Source: Limnoperna fortunei (taxonomy: Eukaryota > Mollusca > Bivalvia > Mytilida > Modiolidae). From it: a stretch of DNA of 64,000 nucleotides. The translations under genes were made by a program, and so were the position numbers. Location of the stretch: the NCBI GenBank assembly GCA_944474755.1, contig OX104112.1:50542774-50606773 (forward strand), given 5' to 3'. Under the pieces are notes generated by a model that was not told the DNA's origin, searched no databases, and saw only the letters and a list, made by a program, of their open reading frames with translations. How positions within the stretch are numbered: the first letter of the stretch is position 1; every line of letters begins with the position of its first letter. Below, in pieces: positions 12,929 through 27,900 of the stretch.

Positions 12929-15900
12929 CTGAAATAAAACAATAAATGACATCTGCATATGTTCAGGTTACATACAATTCATTGTTTTAAATCCAAACTG
13001 ACCATGATATTACTGTATTAATATTATATTTTTTACTTCATTCTCAGTATTACATTAAACTGGTGAGAATGTACAGAGTATCTAATTAAGCAAGAGCTAG
13101 CATTTTTATTTTTAAGGCTAACAAAACTGGAATAAAGTTTGAAGGTCAAAAAAGGAAGGTTTTTAAAAATGAACTATAGGTTATCATCACTTTGAATGAA
13201 ACATCGAAAAGTAACTTCCCATACCAAGTTTAGTTAAAAAAATACCAATATATTATGTCAATAAATTTGAATATTTGCCATAAACTGTCATGTATTCATA
13301 TTTTCACGAATGTTAAAACATTATCTGTGGATTATTTAGTTGATTAAAAATACAGTAGGATAGATCATTTGGAACTTGTGCAAGTAATGGGAGACACATA
13401 AGTCTGTGTCTAAGTCTAATTGCTATAAGAATATAAGGGTTTTCTCACTGCAAACAAAAAAAGAAAATCTGTCAGTAATTTTTTTTTTTTTTCACAGGTT
13501 TATTACCATGAATTTTAAATTTCCATTTGTTTAGTAAACATGATAAAATGATTCTCCTTTGAAGCACCGATTAAAGGATTTCATAGCAAGCACAGCTTGC
13601 AGCAGGCAGCAAAGCTGTCTGCGAGGAGTGTTGAGCTCTACGGCAATAACTTGTCACGTGATCAAAATCTGCTTAGTGCTTTTTTTTCGTCCCGAAGTTG
13701 ATATCTCAAAAAACTGTAACAAATTGAATGAAGGGCACTAAAATTAATTTTAAAGAATGACTTAAAAATAAATTTGACATCGATAAAAAATAAATGTTAT
13801 ATTTAAAAAACAACAACAATTCATACTACTTTTTGCAATCCCTAAATCCATCTTTAAAAACTGACAATCATAAGACATTTCATGTGACATCACCATTACA
13901 AAGAAAGACGCCATGTGACCTTTGGAATGTAGAGGCACTTTAAGGGTGTTGGAAAGTAACGTCAATTATGAAATACACATTATATATAAATAATATTCGG
14001 ACTATATTGTCTGTGCTCTCATTTTGGCAATGCCTACTCCATATTAATCTTAGTAATGTTGACCATAAAAAGGAGTAAATTTGCCACATTAAGTACAAAT
14101 TCTCCACTTTAATGTTCATGGCTTGAATACACGAAATATGGAAGTTGTTTTGTTTATGACTATAGAGTCAGTAGTTGACTGGTATTATCTTTATTTTCAC
14201 TATTCCTATATTTTTACTCACCTGTGCATACTTCTGTGAGATTTTTAGTAACAATAGTTGTATTTCTTGTTCCTATGGTACATACTAATTGTACTTTGCT
14301 CATACAATCGTTTGGTTGTAAGTTTAGTTGAAAATTCATAGTCACTCTATAAAATATTCCATCTTGTTGTTGTTCTGTTATAAGCTTGGATGATACTTTA
14401 TCTCCCTTAATGACAAATCAATTAAATAAAAAATGTTAAGTATAGGAAGGAAAGAAACAATAAGAGAACAAAATAAATAATGTATTTTCAAAAGGACTAA
14501 TATATACAGTGCAAGTTACAAACAAACCCCTTTTAGGCTTTTAATTTACATTGTCCAATATGATTGTATGTTTGCTTTATGTCTAGCGAGCAGTATTTCA
14601 GCTATATTCAGGACTGGAACAAGTTAACAAACAATACATCAATTGAAAAAGGAGTGGGATGGGACACAGGGAACACAATTTTGATTGTGACTGGATAAGT
14701 ACAGAGTATTGGGTAGGGTTGGAGAATTTAACCTTTTGTAGTGGCTACAGTGAGCCTTCTCTTTTTCGAAATCTACAAAAGGGATCTTTATTGTGCAAGG
14801 AGTGTGGCACTCTCCAAACATGTTACCCACTATGGTCCGCAGCCAGACCATATTATGATCTGACAACACCCCGGCCCCCCCCCCCCCAATGAGAGGGTCT
14901 CCCCTATCCGCCATCTGGGGACACGTTGGGGTGCTCTGTGGGTCGAGCACTGGGAACTGTTGTCCCAGTATGATCCCACTTGTCCAAGTATGTAAAACCA
15001 CACATGCATTATAACAACACACCATTTCAGGTTGAAATGTATTTGCACAACATCTTGTCTTACATTCCTAATACACGATAAATGATTACTGTCCCCTTTA
15101 TTGTATTGTAATGTTGTTGTTATTAATGTTCACATATACATCTTTTTGTCATTTGTTTATTTGCCTTGGATAAAGACAGTAGAGGTTGTCAAAACATTGG
15201 CAAAATACTAAAGAACATATTTTATACAACTTTGATTTGGTTCTTGCATTTAGCTGCTGTGAAATAACAGAAAACCATTGATTTAGCTAAGTGGACAAGA
15301 TATATTTTAGGCAGAATTATGCCATTCCAGCAATTTTTAGGTATCATGATGTCCAGTTTTTCTTTGTATGGGATGAAGCTGATCTACAGAGTAAAACATG
15401 CTGGAAAATTTGAAATCCTTGTCAATTAAGGTTGAAATTGAGCACATGCTGTCTTAAGACTCAAACTCCAATCCTGAACAAACCTACGTTAGTTTTGTAT
15501 ACATTTATCATCTTATTAAATTTAATTCTATCCTACAGAGTGCCTGGTACTTCCAAATTTTATTCTCTGGTCTTTAATTTTGGAACATTTTCAAAGCTTT
15601 TAAGACATTAAAAAAATTGCTTTCACATTAGGAGACTATCAGATATAAGAATTTCATGTGTTTATTGTCATATGCAGTTATAATTATATTTTTAAGTCAG
15701 TAAAATAAATAAAAACAGTGTTCGATATACATGCTAATTTGTATACTTACATTAAGAAAGATAGTACATGTTGGTAGTGGATACACCTTCTTCAAATGTA
15801 CTTGAATGTCAAATATGGAACCACCAACAACATTCTGAATAATATCTGTAGTATCATTCGTAGGTTGTACTTGTAAGGAGAAAACAATAATGAAAAGCCA

Positions 15901-18900
15901 CAAGTCATGATTAAAGTGGAAAGACAAAAGTGCATTCCTTTTTATGTGCATCTTATTTCATATTAGTATTTAAAGTATACTGTTTTATTTCTGTTGTTTT
16001 AAGCAACTAGAGGCTCCCAAAAGCCTGTATTGCTCATCTGAACCTGTACACAAAGCAACCATTTTTTTATCCAGCTTTTATATCCTATAAGGAATTGCCC
16101 AACTATTTTGCAAAATCATTAATTTTGATCTTTTAAGGGAAATAACTCCTATAAGGAGATGTTTTTAATGCTTAAGAGGGATGTTCACTTCAAATTTGCT
16201 GTACCTGTTATACTTTTTTTAATCAGCCAAAAACTATCTTGACCCCCTTTTCCTTTCATTGGAAAAAGAGGAGAAAAATTTTTTAAAATCAAGTAAACAC
16301 CATTAAAAAAATGTTCAAGGAGAATAATTCCTAAACGGGTCACCAGACAATCTTGACCCTAAAGTCATTTTGTAGCTCTCATAAAGCAGAACAATTCAGC
16401 AATGCTAACTTTTTCTCTAGTTCTGATGATTTTCAAGATTTTGAGGCAAAAATGGCAAAAATCTTAAATTCTACAATTAAATGGCAATAACTCCTACAAG
16501 GAGTTGTCCTACAACTTTGACCCATGGAGTGTTTTGTAGAGCTTTTGATGCTGAAGAAGGAAAGTCTCTTCTGATTTCCTGTATCTGTTATACTTTTTGA
16601 ACTAAAAGCCAAAAACTGTATTTTCACCCCCTTATTCCCTTATTCTATTTTTAGCCATGGTGGCCATTTTGGTTGGTCTTAGGCAATGATTTGTGCAAAC
16701 TTGGTAGAGGACATTTTAATGGTGATGTGTGCAAATTTTCAAAGCATTCCGAATCACCACTTTTTTATGGAATGTCCATAACAGAGATCAGAGATCAGAA
16801 CAACCCTTCTGCAAAGTTTAGGTGAACTAAACTTACAAATTGATGTACCTCTGTTGACATCATGGTGTCCAGTTTTTATTGGAGCGGGAAGCTGGTTCCC
16901 GGTGAAAACCCCCAACAATCCTTGTCAATTAAGATTCGAGTCGAGACCCTGCCCTCAATAGGAGACTCGAACCTGCAGCTTCAGTTGACAGACCACATGA
17001 TCAATAGTAGATGAACTACCTTAACCACTTGGAAAACAAGATCCCCACATCCAATAAAAATACTATGGCAACTTCAATGAAGTAATTAAAAATTTATAGA
17101 GGCTCTAATTAACCTTGTTTCATTAAATTGTATAGCAAGATATAACACTGAAGTGAAGTACTAGTCCAGAACAAATACTTGATTTGAAAAAAAATTGAAG
17201 AATGTGTTCATGGGACACGATGCCCCCGCTAAATGAAGTCCCAAACAGGAAGAAGTTGTCCGTCAGGTCTGAATGTTGCTTAGGACGTACAACTTGTGAT
17301 ACTGAACCACACTGCCAAATTTCAAATTGTTCTTATGTACGGTTTCTGAGAAAAGCTTGACAGAATTTGTCATACTAGTGTTAACACATTTTCATATCGG
17401 CCCAGTCAAAAACAGGAAGAAGTTGTTCGACAGGTCTAAATGTCTCTTAGGACATACAACTTGTGATACTGAACCACCCTGCCAAATTTCAAATTGTTCT
17501 CATGAACAGTTTCTGAGAAAAGCTTAACGGAATTTTTCATACTAGTATTAACACATTTTCATATCAGTGCAGTCGAAAACAGGAAGTGTAGTTGTCCGAC
17601 AGGTCTGAAAGTCGCTTAGGACGTACAACTTGCAATACTGAACCACCCTGCCAAATTAAAAATTGTTCTCATGTCTGGGTTCTGAGAAAAGCTAGACAGA
17701 AATTTTCATACTCGTGTTTACACATTTTTATATCGGCCCAGTCGAAACAGGAAGTAGTTGTTCGACAGGTCTGAAAGTTGCTTAGGACATACAACTTGTG
17801 ATACTGAATCACCCTGCCAAATTTCAAATTGTTCTCATGTAGGGTTTCTGAGAAAAGCTTGACAGAAATTTTTATACTAGTGTTAACACATTTTTATATC
17901 GGCCCAGTCGCAAACAGGAAGTAGTTGTCCGACAGGTCTGAAAGTTGCTTAGGACATACAACTTGTGATACTGAATCACCCTGCCAAATTTCAAATTGTT
18001 CTCATGTAGGGTTTCTGAGAAAAGCTTGACAGAAATTTTTATACTAGTGTTAACACATTTTTATATCGCCCAGTCGCAAACAGGAAGTAGTTGTCTGACA
18101 GGTCTGAAAGTCGCTTAGGACATACAACTTGTGATACTGAACCACCCTGCCAAATTTCAAATTGTTCTCATGAACAGTTTCTGAGAAAAGCTTGATGTAA
18201 ATTTGTCCGGACGTACGGACAGACATAAGTAAAACTTAATACCCCCGACATGTCGTCGCGGGGGCATAAAAAAGAATTTCTTTTAGACTATACATGTGTG
18301 TTTATGTATAGTGCATGATCTTGTGTATAATATGTAATATTGTATTGTATGGGAGATGACCCCACAAGTAACTAGTAAGTAACACTAATGTTCTATCAAG
18401 ATTGTTTCCTTGAGCAAATACAATTGTTATAAACTAAACTAAAATGAATGCTCATATTCATAATTGTTCATCTGTCAGTAAATAAGGATATAATTGTGTA
18501 TAACCTGTATTGTACGGTCTTCTACCCTAAGCTTTACAACTTTGTCTTACCCATCATCTATATTGGCAAGTAAAATGTTGGTGTGCTTTATTTTTGTACT
18601 TTAACCAGAAGTGCTAATCAAACCAAAACAACCAGATTAACTGTACATACACTAAATTTACAAAATGTACCCTTACTTTCAAAATCATTTTTCAATTCAA
18701 GAATCTTTTGTTCAAAGTAGAATCCAAATGTGCAGCTGTACAGTATGTTTACATCTTCTTCATCAAAATGTTTTATTACAAGAGCAAATCCATTACTGTT
18801 GTCAGATGTTTCATACTTTGAATGATCCATTGAAAAACCATCAAATGACAGCAATTTTAGATATTTTGCACCATACCATCGCCTGGAACATTTTTCACAC

Positions 18901-21900
18901 AGGGCTTGAACAGAGCTTGTATTGCAAAACAATGTGACACTTTCTCCAAAAACAGCAGGATGTGTGTCGATTTCCCAAGAAACTGCAAATAATTTTAAGA
19001 TAATTAGATAAATTACACTGTTCAAAATTAAACTGCTTAACATTATAATAAAGGTGTTGGAGGGCAATGTCATCAATCTTTCGGTTTTCTTTTTTTGGAC
19101 ACAACAACATAAAGATACAATGTATATTTAGCAGAATGGTGTCATTCGCGTCAAATTTTTTTTGAGAAAAAAATGCTCATGATAGTTAGCTGTATCAGTA
19201 TACCGATTTTCGTTGAAACTGCTCTGGACATAATTGAGATAAGACAATGGCCGCCATTTTTTAAAACTTTAAAACGGCTGTCATTTTGAAACCGGAAGTC
19301 GGTCAAAAATTTGTAAAGTAGTGGCACACTCAGGGTACCATAATCTACCTGTGTACCAAATTATGTTGAAATCGGATGAAGTTTAAATTTTTTGCATTTT
19401 TGTTTGGGGGGGGGGGGGGGGGGGGCCATCCATTTTAAAATGTAGTTTGCTTCCAGTTTTTTTGACAAAAATGCTCAGGATAGTTAGCTGTATCAGTATC
19501 AGTATACCAATTTTCATTGAAATTGCTCTGGTCATTACCTAAGATCTTAAAACAGCAGCCATTTCCAAAATTCCAAAAGTGGATTGCAAAACTTCAGGTC
19601 ACCCTTAACATGTTCCAAAGTTTCATCTTGATTGGACATTGCATCTCAGAGAAAATCATGTGCAGAAAAGATTGAACGGAAAGAAAAAAGAAAAAAAGAA
19701 AAAAGAACCAGAGGCTCTAAAGAGCCTGTATCGCTCACCTTATTTTATAGACAAATCAGATGGCTTAATAAACTTGAAAGAGGATCATCCAAACAATATT
19801 ACTAAAAAGTTTTGTTTGCATTGGTTAATCAGTTTCGGAAACCTTTTTCCCATAGGGTCTTCTGTTAATCTGTGTAATACTGTGGTGGCCATTTTGATTT
19901 TCCTATTGGCATAAAAAACAAAAACTTCAAAGAGGATCATCCAAACAATATTGCTAGTAAGTTTTGTTTCAATTAGATATATATATCCAGTTTTAGAGAA
20001 GAAGACTTTTCAAAATTGTTCCCAAAGGGTCCTATGTTAAACTAAGTCCTGTTGTGGTGGCCATTTTGATTTTCCAATTGGCATAAAAAACACAAACTTT
20101 TAATTTATAAATGACCATCCAAAATAATATTGGTAGTATGTTTTGTTTCCATTGGTTAAACGGTTTCAGAAAAGAAGCCTTTTTTAACCTTTTTCCCATA
20201 GGGTCCAATGTTAAACCAAGTTCTGCGGTGGTGGCCATTTTGAATTTTTGATTGGGATAAAAAAAACATGAACTTTATATAGAACCATCCAAACAATATT
20301 GCTAGTAATTTTTGTTTTGATTGGTTAACCGGTTTCAGAGATGAAGCCTTTTAAACTTTTTACCATAGGGTCCTATTAAACTATGTCCTGTGTTGGTGGC
20401 CATTTTGAATTTCCAATTGTCATAAAAACTAGAGGCTCCCAGGAGCCTGTATCGCTCACCTGAACCTAAAACCAAACACCCTTTTTTATCCAGCTTTTCT
20501 TTGCAATAAGGAAATACCCAACACTTCTGCAAAAGTCATTAATGTTGACCTTTTAAGGGAAATAATTCCTATAAGGAGGAGCTTTTTATGCTTAGAGGGA
20601 TAAGGGAGGTTCACTTCAAATTTGCTGTACCTGTTATACATTTTTAACTATCAGTCGCGAAAACTCTCTTGACCCCCCCCCCCCACTTTTCTATTTTAAG
20701 CTAACGTAGCTATATAGGTAGTCAGGTGTCATGATTTGCACAATTTTGGTAGAGGACGTCCTAAAGATGATGTGTGCAATGTTTCAAAGCAGTCCTTTAA
20801 TGGGTTAAAGAGGAGAAGATTTTTTAAAATCAAGTAAAATTGATTAAAAAAATTGAAGAATGTGTCCATGGGACACGGATGCCCCCGCTAAAGGAAGTAC
20901 CAAACAGGAAGTAGTTGTCCAACAGGTCTGAAAGTCGCTTAGGACGTACAACTTGTGATACTTAACCACCCTGCCAAATTTCAAATTGTTCTAATGTTCG
21001 GTTTCTGAGTAAAGCTTGATGGAAATTTTCATACTCGTAATGACACATTTTCAAATCGGCCCAGTTGAAAACAGGAAGTAGTTGTCCGACAGGTCTGAAA
21101 GTCGCTTAGGACGTACAACTTGTGATACTGAACCACCCTGCCAAATTTCAAATTGTTCTTGTGTACGGTTTCTGAGAAAAGCTTGACGGAAATTTTCATA
21201 CTCATGTTAACACATTTTCATATCGGCCTAATCGCAAACAGGAAGTAGTTGTCCGACAGGTCTGAAAGTCACTTAGGACGTACAACTTGTGATACTGAAC
21301 CACCCTGCCAAATTTCAAATTGTTCTCATGTACGGTTTCTGAGAAAAGCTTGACGGAAATTTTCATACTCATGTTAACACATTTTCATATCAGCCCAGTC
21401 CCAAACAGGAAGTAGTTGTCCGACAGGTCTGAAAGTCGCTTAGGACGTACAACTTGTGATACTGAACCACCCTGCCAAATTTCAAATTGTTCTGATGTAC
21501 GATTTCTGAGAAAAGCTTGACGGAAATTCGTACGGACGGACGGACAGACATGAGTAAAACTTAATGCCCCCCGACATGTCGTCGCGGGGGGCATAAAAAT
21601 GTTCAAGGAGTATAATTTCTAAATGGGTCATCAGACAATCTTGACCCTAAGTCATTTTTGTAGCCCTCATAGAGCAGAACAATTAAGCAATACTAACTTT
21701 TTCTCTAGTTCAAATAATTTTCAAGATTTTAAGGCAAAAATGTCAAAAATAATCAATTTTGACAATTAAAGGGCAATAACTCCTATAAGGAGTCCTCATA
21801 CAACTTCAACCTAATGGAGTGTTTCGTAGAGCTTTTGATGCCTATGAAGGCATGTCTTTTCGGTTTTCCTGTATCTGTTATACTTTTTGAACTATAAGCC

Positions 21901-24900
21901 AAAAACTGTATTATTTTACCCCCCCCCCCCTCAATTCTATTTTTAGCCATGGTGTCCATGTTGTTTAATCTGCAGCCATGATTGGTGCAAACTTGGTTAA
22001 GGACATTTGACGGATGATGTGTACAAAGTTTCAAAGCAGTACTTTCAGTGGTTTCAGAGGGAAGATTTTAAAAAATCAATTAAAACCGATTAAAATAAAC
22101 AGTTCAAGGGGAATAACTCTTAAACGGTTAATCAGACAATCTTGACCCTAAAGGCAATTTTGTAGACCTCATAGAGCAGAACAATTAAGCAATACTAACT
22201 TTTTCTCTAGTTCTAATAATTTTGAAGATTTTGAGGCAAAAATGGCTAAAATCAACAATTTCGACAATTAAAGGGCAATAACTCCTATAAGAAGTCATCA
22301 TACAACTTCAACCAAATGGAGTGTTTCGTAGAGCTTTTGATGCAGATGAAGGCATGTCTCTTCAGTTTCCTGTATCTGTTACACTTTTTAAAATATAAGC
22401 CAAAAATTGTACTTTACCCCCCCCCCCCCCCAATCCTATTTTTAGCCATGGTGGCCATGTTGGTTAATCTGCAACCATGGTTGGTGCAAACTTGGTTGAG
22501 GACATTTGACGAATGATGTGTACAAAGTTTCAAAGCAGTACTTTCAGTGGTTTCAGAGTAAAAGATTTTAAAAAATCAATTAAAACCAAATAAAATAAAC
22601 AGTTCAAGGGGAATAACTCTTAAACGGTTAATCAGACAATCTGAACCCTAAAGCCAATTTTGTAGCCCTCATAGAGCAGAACAATTAAGCTTACTTTTTC
22701 TCTTGTTCTAATAATTTTCAAGATTTTGAGGCAAAAATGGCAAAAATCATCAATTTTGACAATTAAAGGCAATAACTCCTACAAGAAGCCGTCATACAAC
22801 TTTGACCCAATGGAGTGTTTTATAGAGCTTTAGATGCTGAAGAAAGAAGGTCTCTTTGGTTTTCCTGTATCTGTTATACTTTTTAAACTACAAGCCAAAA
22901 ACTGTATTTCGACCCCCCCTGTTCTATTTTTAGCCATGGCGGCCATGTTGGTTGGTCTGGGGTCATGATTTGTGCAAACTTGGCAGAGGACATTTTACTG
23001 ATGATGTGTGCAAAGTTTCAAAGCAATCCCTTCAGTGGTTTTGGAGGAGAAGATTTTTAAAGAAAAGTTAACGACGAAGACGGACAATGAAGACGACGCC
23101 AAGTGATGGCAATAGCTCACATGACCCTTCGGGTCAGGTGAGCTAAAAATCAATTAAAACCGATTAAAATAAACAGTTCAAGGGGAATAACTGTTAAACG
23201 GTTAATCAGACAATCTTGACTCTATAGCCAATTTTGTAGCCCTCATAAAGCAGAACAATTAAGCAATGCTTACTTTTTCTCTAGTTCTAATAATTTTCAA
23301 TATTTTGAAGCAACAAGTGTGGACACAGAAAAATGTCTCGCCTGCATTCCGCATCAGTAACGAAAATGAATTTCGTCATAAGCATTACGTAAATAGCATT
23401 AAATATCAGCAGCGGCCTGTATACAAAATATTGTCACCATACCCTGCATAGTTACAGGAAACAGCCGTAACCCAAAAACTTTAACGTAGTCGCTGGACCG
23501 TGAAATTGAGGTCAAGGTCAGGTGGAACCTACCAGACAGTCATGTACTATTTATCAGCAACCTATATACCAAATATTGTCATCATACCATGCGTAGTTAC
23601 AGAGGAACTGTCGTAACCCAAAAACTTTAACGTAGTTGCTGGACCGTGAAATTGAGGTCAAGGTCAGGTGACACCTACCAGACACTCATGTACTAGTCAT
23701 CAGCAACCTATACACCAAATATTGTCATCCTACCATGCGTAGTTACAGAGGAACTGTCGTAACCCAAAAACTTTAACGTAGTCGCTGGACCATGAAATTG
23801 AGGTGAAGGTCAGGTGACACCTACCAGACAGTCATGTACTAGTCATCAGCAACCTATACACCAAATATTGTCATCCTACCATGCGTAGTTACAGAGGAAC
23901 TGTCGTAACCCAAAAACTTTAACGTAGTCACTGGACCGTGAAATTGAGGTCAAGGTCAGGTGACACTTACCAGACAGTCATGTACTAGTCATCAGCAACC
24001 TATACACCAAATATTGTCATCCTACCATGCATAGTTACAGAGGAACTGTCGTAACCCAAAAACTTTAACGTAGTCGCTCGACCGTGAAATTGAGGTCAAG
24101 GTCAGGTGACACCTACCAGACAGTCATGTACTAGTCATCAGCAATCTATACACCAAATATTGTCATCCTACCATGCGTAGTTACAGAGGAACTGTCATAA
24201 CCCCAAAACTTTAACGTAGTCGCTGGACCATGAAATTGAGGTCAAGGTCAGGTGACACCTACCAGACAGTCATGTACTAGTCATCAGCAACCTATACACC
24301 AAATATTGTCATCCTACCATGCGTAGTTACAGAGGAACTGTCGTAACCCAAAAACTTTAACGTAGTCGCTGGACCGTGAAATTGAGGTCAAGGTCAGGTG
24401 ACACCTACCAGACAGTCATGTACTAGTCATCAGCAACCTATACACCAAATATTGTCATCCTACCATGCATAGTTACAGAGGAACTGTCGTAACCCAAAAA
24501 CTTTAACGTAGTCACTGGACCATGAAATTGAGGTCAAGGTCAGGTGACAGGTGACTGACTGGCAAGTACTCATCATAAGCTACCTCTGGACCAAATTTGA
24601 TGGACCTAGGGCTTGGGCTTACAAAGATATGAAGCAAGATGTCAAGTGTTTACGCCGCCGCCGCGGCCGGATTCCCATACATATGTCTCGCCTCCAGCGA
24701 CTTTCGTCGCAGGCGAGACAAAAATGGCTACAATCATCAATTTCGACAATTAAAGGGCAATAACTCCTACAAGGAGTCGTCATACAACTTTGACCCAATG
24801 GAGTGTTTTGTAGAGCTTTTGATGCTGAAGAAGGAACATCTCTTCGGTTTTCCTGTATCTGTTATACTTTTTGAACTATAAGCCAAAAACTGTATTTTGA

Positions 24901-27900
24901 CCCCCCTGTTCTATTTTTAGCCATGGCAGGCATGTTGGTTGGTTTAAGGCCATGATTTGCGCAAACTTGGCAGAGGACATTTTACTGATGATGTGTGCAA
25001 AGTTTCAAAGCAATCCCTTCAGTGGTTTTGGAGAAGAAGATTTTAAAAGAAAAGTTAACAATGACGACGACGACGGACGCCAAATGATGGCAATAGCTCA
25101 TATGACCCTTCGGGTCAGGTGAGCTAAAAAGTTATGCAAGTTTAAAGATAACAATTTTGGCAATTTTTTTGGATTGTATACATGTATTCAGTATCAAAAT
25201 GGGCTGAAACACAAATTGAGGGGTTATTTAGGCCTGGTATGTTTGTTAATAATCAAGTTTTTTGTAAATATTTATTGACTTTGTATTGGGTACTGCAAAA
25301 AACATCCACCTTTAATGACCTTAATCTTCTCATCTAAAAACTGTTCTTGTCCAAAATCCTAACAAAAGCGTTTTTCTTACAGTGGCACCACATATTTTGT
25401 ATTAAAAATGTAATATAGGACATATTTTACAATAAATATTTGAAGAAATTCACTTGATCTACAAAATATTTAAATCCATAAAAATATAAACTGCATTAAG
25501 TATTTAACAAGAATTTAATAGACTTGTATCGCAATGCCCATTCAATATGGATGCTGCAACAAGACCAACAACTGAAATTTATCAAGACAAAAATAGATTT
25601 TTCTCTAAATTTGAATTCAATTTATAAGCAAATGCTTTGCTTTACACCAAAAAGATATTTATTTTCAATACATATGTCCAAGTCTCAGTAAGGTGGGTAT
25701 CCTTAAATTTTTTTACAACAATGCCACATTCAAAATGGCTGCCACAATATGGCGGACAAGAGGAATTTACTATCAATAAAACAGCAGTTTTCTCCAAGTT
25801 TGAATCAAATTTCTAAGAAAATGCTTTCCTTCATAACAATGGAAAATTTTTTGTAACAAATATGATCTAGTCTCTGGAAGGTAGTTATACTTAAAAGTAT
25901 TTACCAGAAGGTAGTAGTAAATATGGCTCCCACAATATGGCAGACAACTGCAATTTATGTATGTCTAAATAATAACAAAATTGCAAATTGCAACACTGAG
26001 CTGCATTTATGAGAAATTTAAAATTATAACGTTTAACATGGACAAAGAGTGAACTTTGAAACCATGCATGTTTTTTCAGTAAATACTAACTTCTAATTTT
26101 TTACTGTGTCATTTATTGCATTTTTTTGCTTAGTTTTCAGTTACTTTTTGGTAAAATGAACAGCATATAAGTTTCCCTTTACGAACTTGAGATGAAACAT
26201 ATATTTTAAGAAACAAGACATCATGCTGGTTTTCTTCATTTAAAATTAAATCCTGAGAACTGATGGGCTCACTGTTGCAAAAATTGGTAAAAACATGTCA
26301 TGTCATCAAAAACAAGTGCCATGAGTTTCAATATTGTAGGTAAAATAAACTGGATGTTCAGATCAACATGCCGGTTTTCCGTTAAATAATAACATACTTA
26401 AACTTTAAAAATATTATTATAAATGCTTGAAAAAACTAAATCAGAAGATGTATGTAATAACAGTAAAATAAGGTCCCACTACGTTCATTTGAGTGTTCCA
26501 AGGATATGACACAGACACCTGGAATCCCTACACACACACACAATTTTACAACAACAAAAGAAACGAGTGTGGACTGTGAGCAAGCTCACAAAGGGATACC
26601 CCCCCCCCCCATTTTCGCTTCAAGTCCAATTATCTCTCCTGAATAATATCCAACAGCGACGAAAATTCTTCATGCACATCTACATAAGATGTACTTACTT
26701 CATGTAAAGTTTCATCCAAATCTGTCAAGCGGTTAAGGAGGAGACGTGCTTACAAGGGATGTGGACATACAGACAGACAGACGGATAGACAGACAGGGTG
26801 ATTCCATATAACCCCCCCCCCCCCCAAATAGTTGTGGGGGGGGGGGGGGGGTATAATAAAATAAATAATAAATAAAAACAACACAGAAAAATGTTAAATA
26901 GGAACTGACCAAGGCTAACTGTTGAAATATTGTCGTCCTAAATGTAGCATTCATGGTTACAGAGGAACTGCCTAATCCAAAAACTTTAACTTAGTCACTG
27001 GTCACTGAAAATGAGGTCAGTCAGGTGACACCAGACATTCTTGTATTATTCATGATCAGCAACTGATATACCAAATAATGTTATCCTACCATGCCTTACA
27101 ATCTCGTCTAAGTATCCCACCCTAGTTTTCCTATTGAGCAATTAACACATGATTTTGAATGAACAATCTATGTCATTCTGTGAGGAAAACACATTTAAAA
27201 CAATGGTTTAATAAATCAAGTTGAATGCAAAAAATCCAGTCTCCCGATAGGTTACAATAAACTAAATATTTAGCATTGCATTTTCCATATGGGGTACCCA
27301 CAATTAAGATTTTACGTGTCAAAATCCTCTCAATTTACACACTTAAAGCAGTTGCTCAAGTTAGTTGAAATGTAAGACATAATTAACAAATAAAAGAATA
27401 TATATGTCGTGCGGCAAAAATGACAGAAAATTTTGGGTGAAAAAATGTAACTAACAAAATGTCTAACCACCCTCTTTTTAAAAAAAATCTTGATTTTACA
27501 GGCCATTATAAATGTTCCCCCAAATATAGAACAGATTTTCAATCAATATTGTATATATTTTAAAATTTAGATTTTTTTTAGAACCCAACATCAAATCAGA
27601 AGCATCCATGTATTTTCTTCTGATTGCTATCATGGGTTCAAAAATTTCCAAGTGTAATGTAATCAAATACTTGGTTTATTGTAACCTAGACTATGCACAT
27701 AAAACCATACCTGTTGATGCAACAAATTTACACTGGAGATTAGTTTAGTGTTATATCTCTGTTAACACCTTTCAACAGAACAGAACCAGAATTTTTTTTA
27801 ACGAATTAGTGAAAAATAGAATCAAACACCGTTGGTAGTCTAAAAAAATTTCGTAAAAGTTTGGTCTCCAACTCGTCAGAGCCTTGTAAGAGACCAGAAA

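Noticed and set aside
14639..15025. 128-residue minus-strand frame
   Set aside because: It overlaps the decayed SINE-like copy in an intron; composition follows the repeat.
18618..19076. Full 152-residue frame as a single-exon gene
   Set aside because: Splice sites at 18982 and 18677, and phase agreement with four other exons, show that only the central part is coding.
23266..24881. Several short frames across 23.2-24.9 kb
   Set aside because: They fall in the 146-bp satellite element and family C sequence and are not conserved between units.
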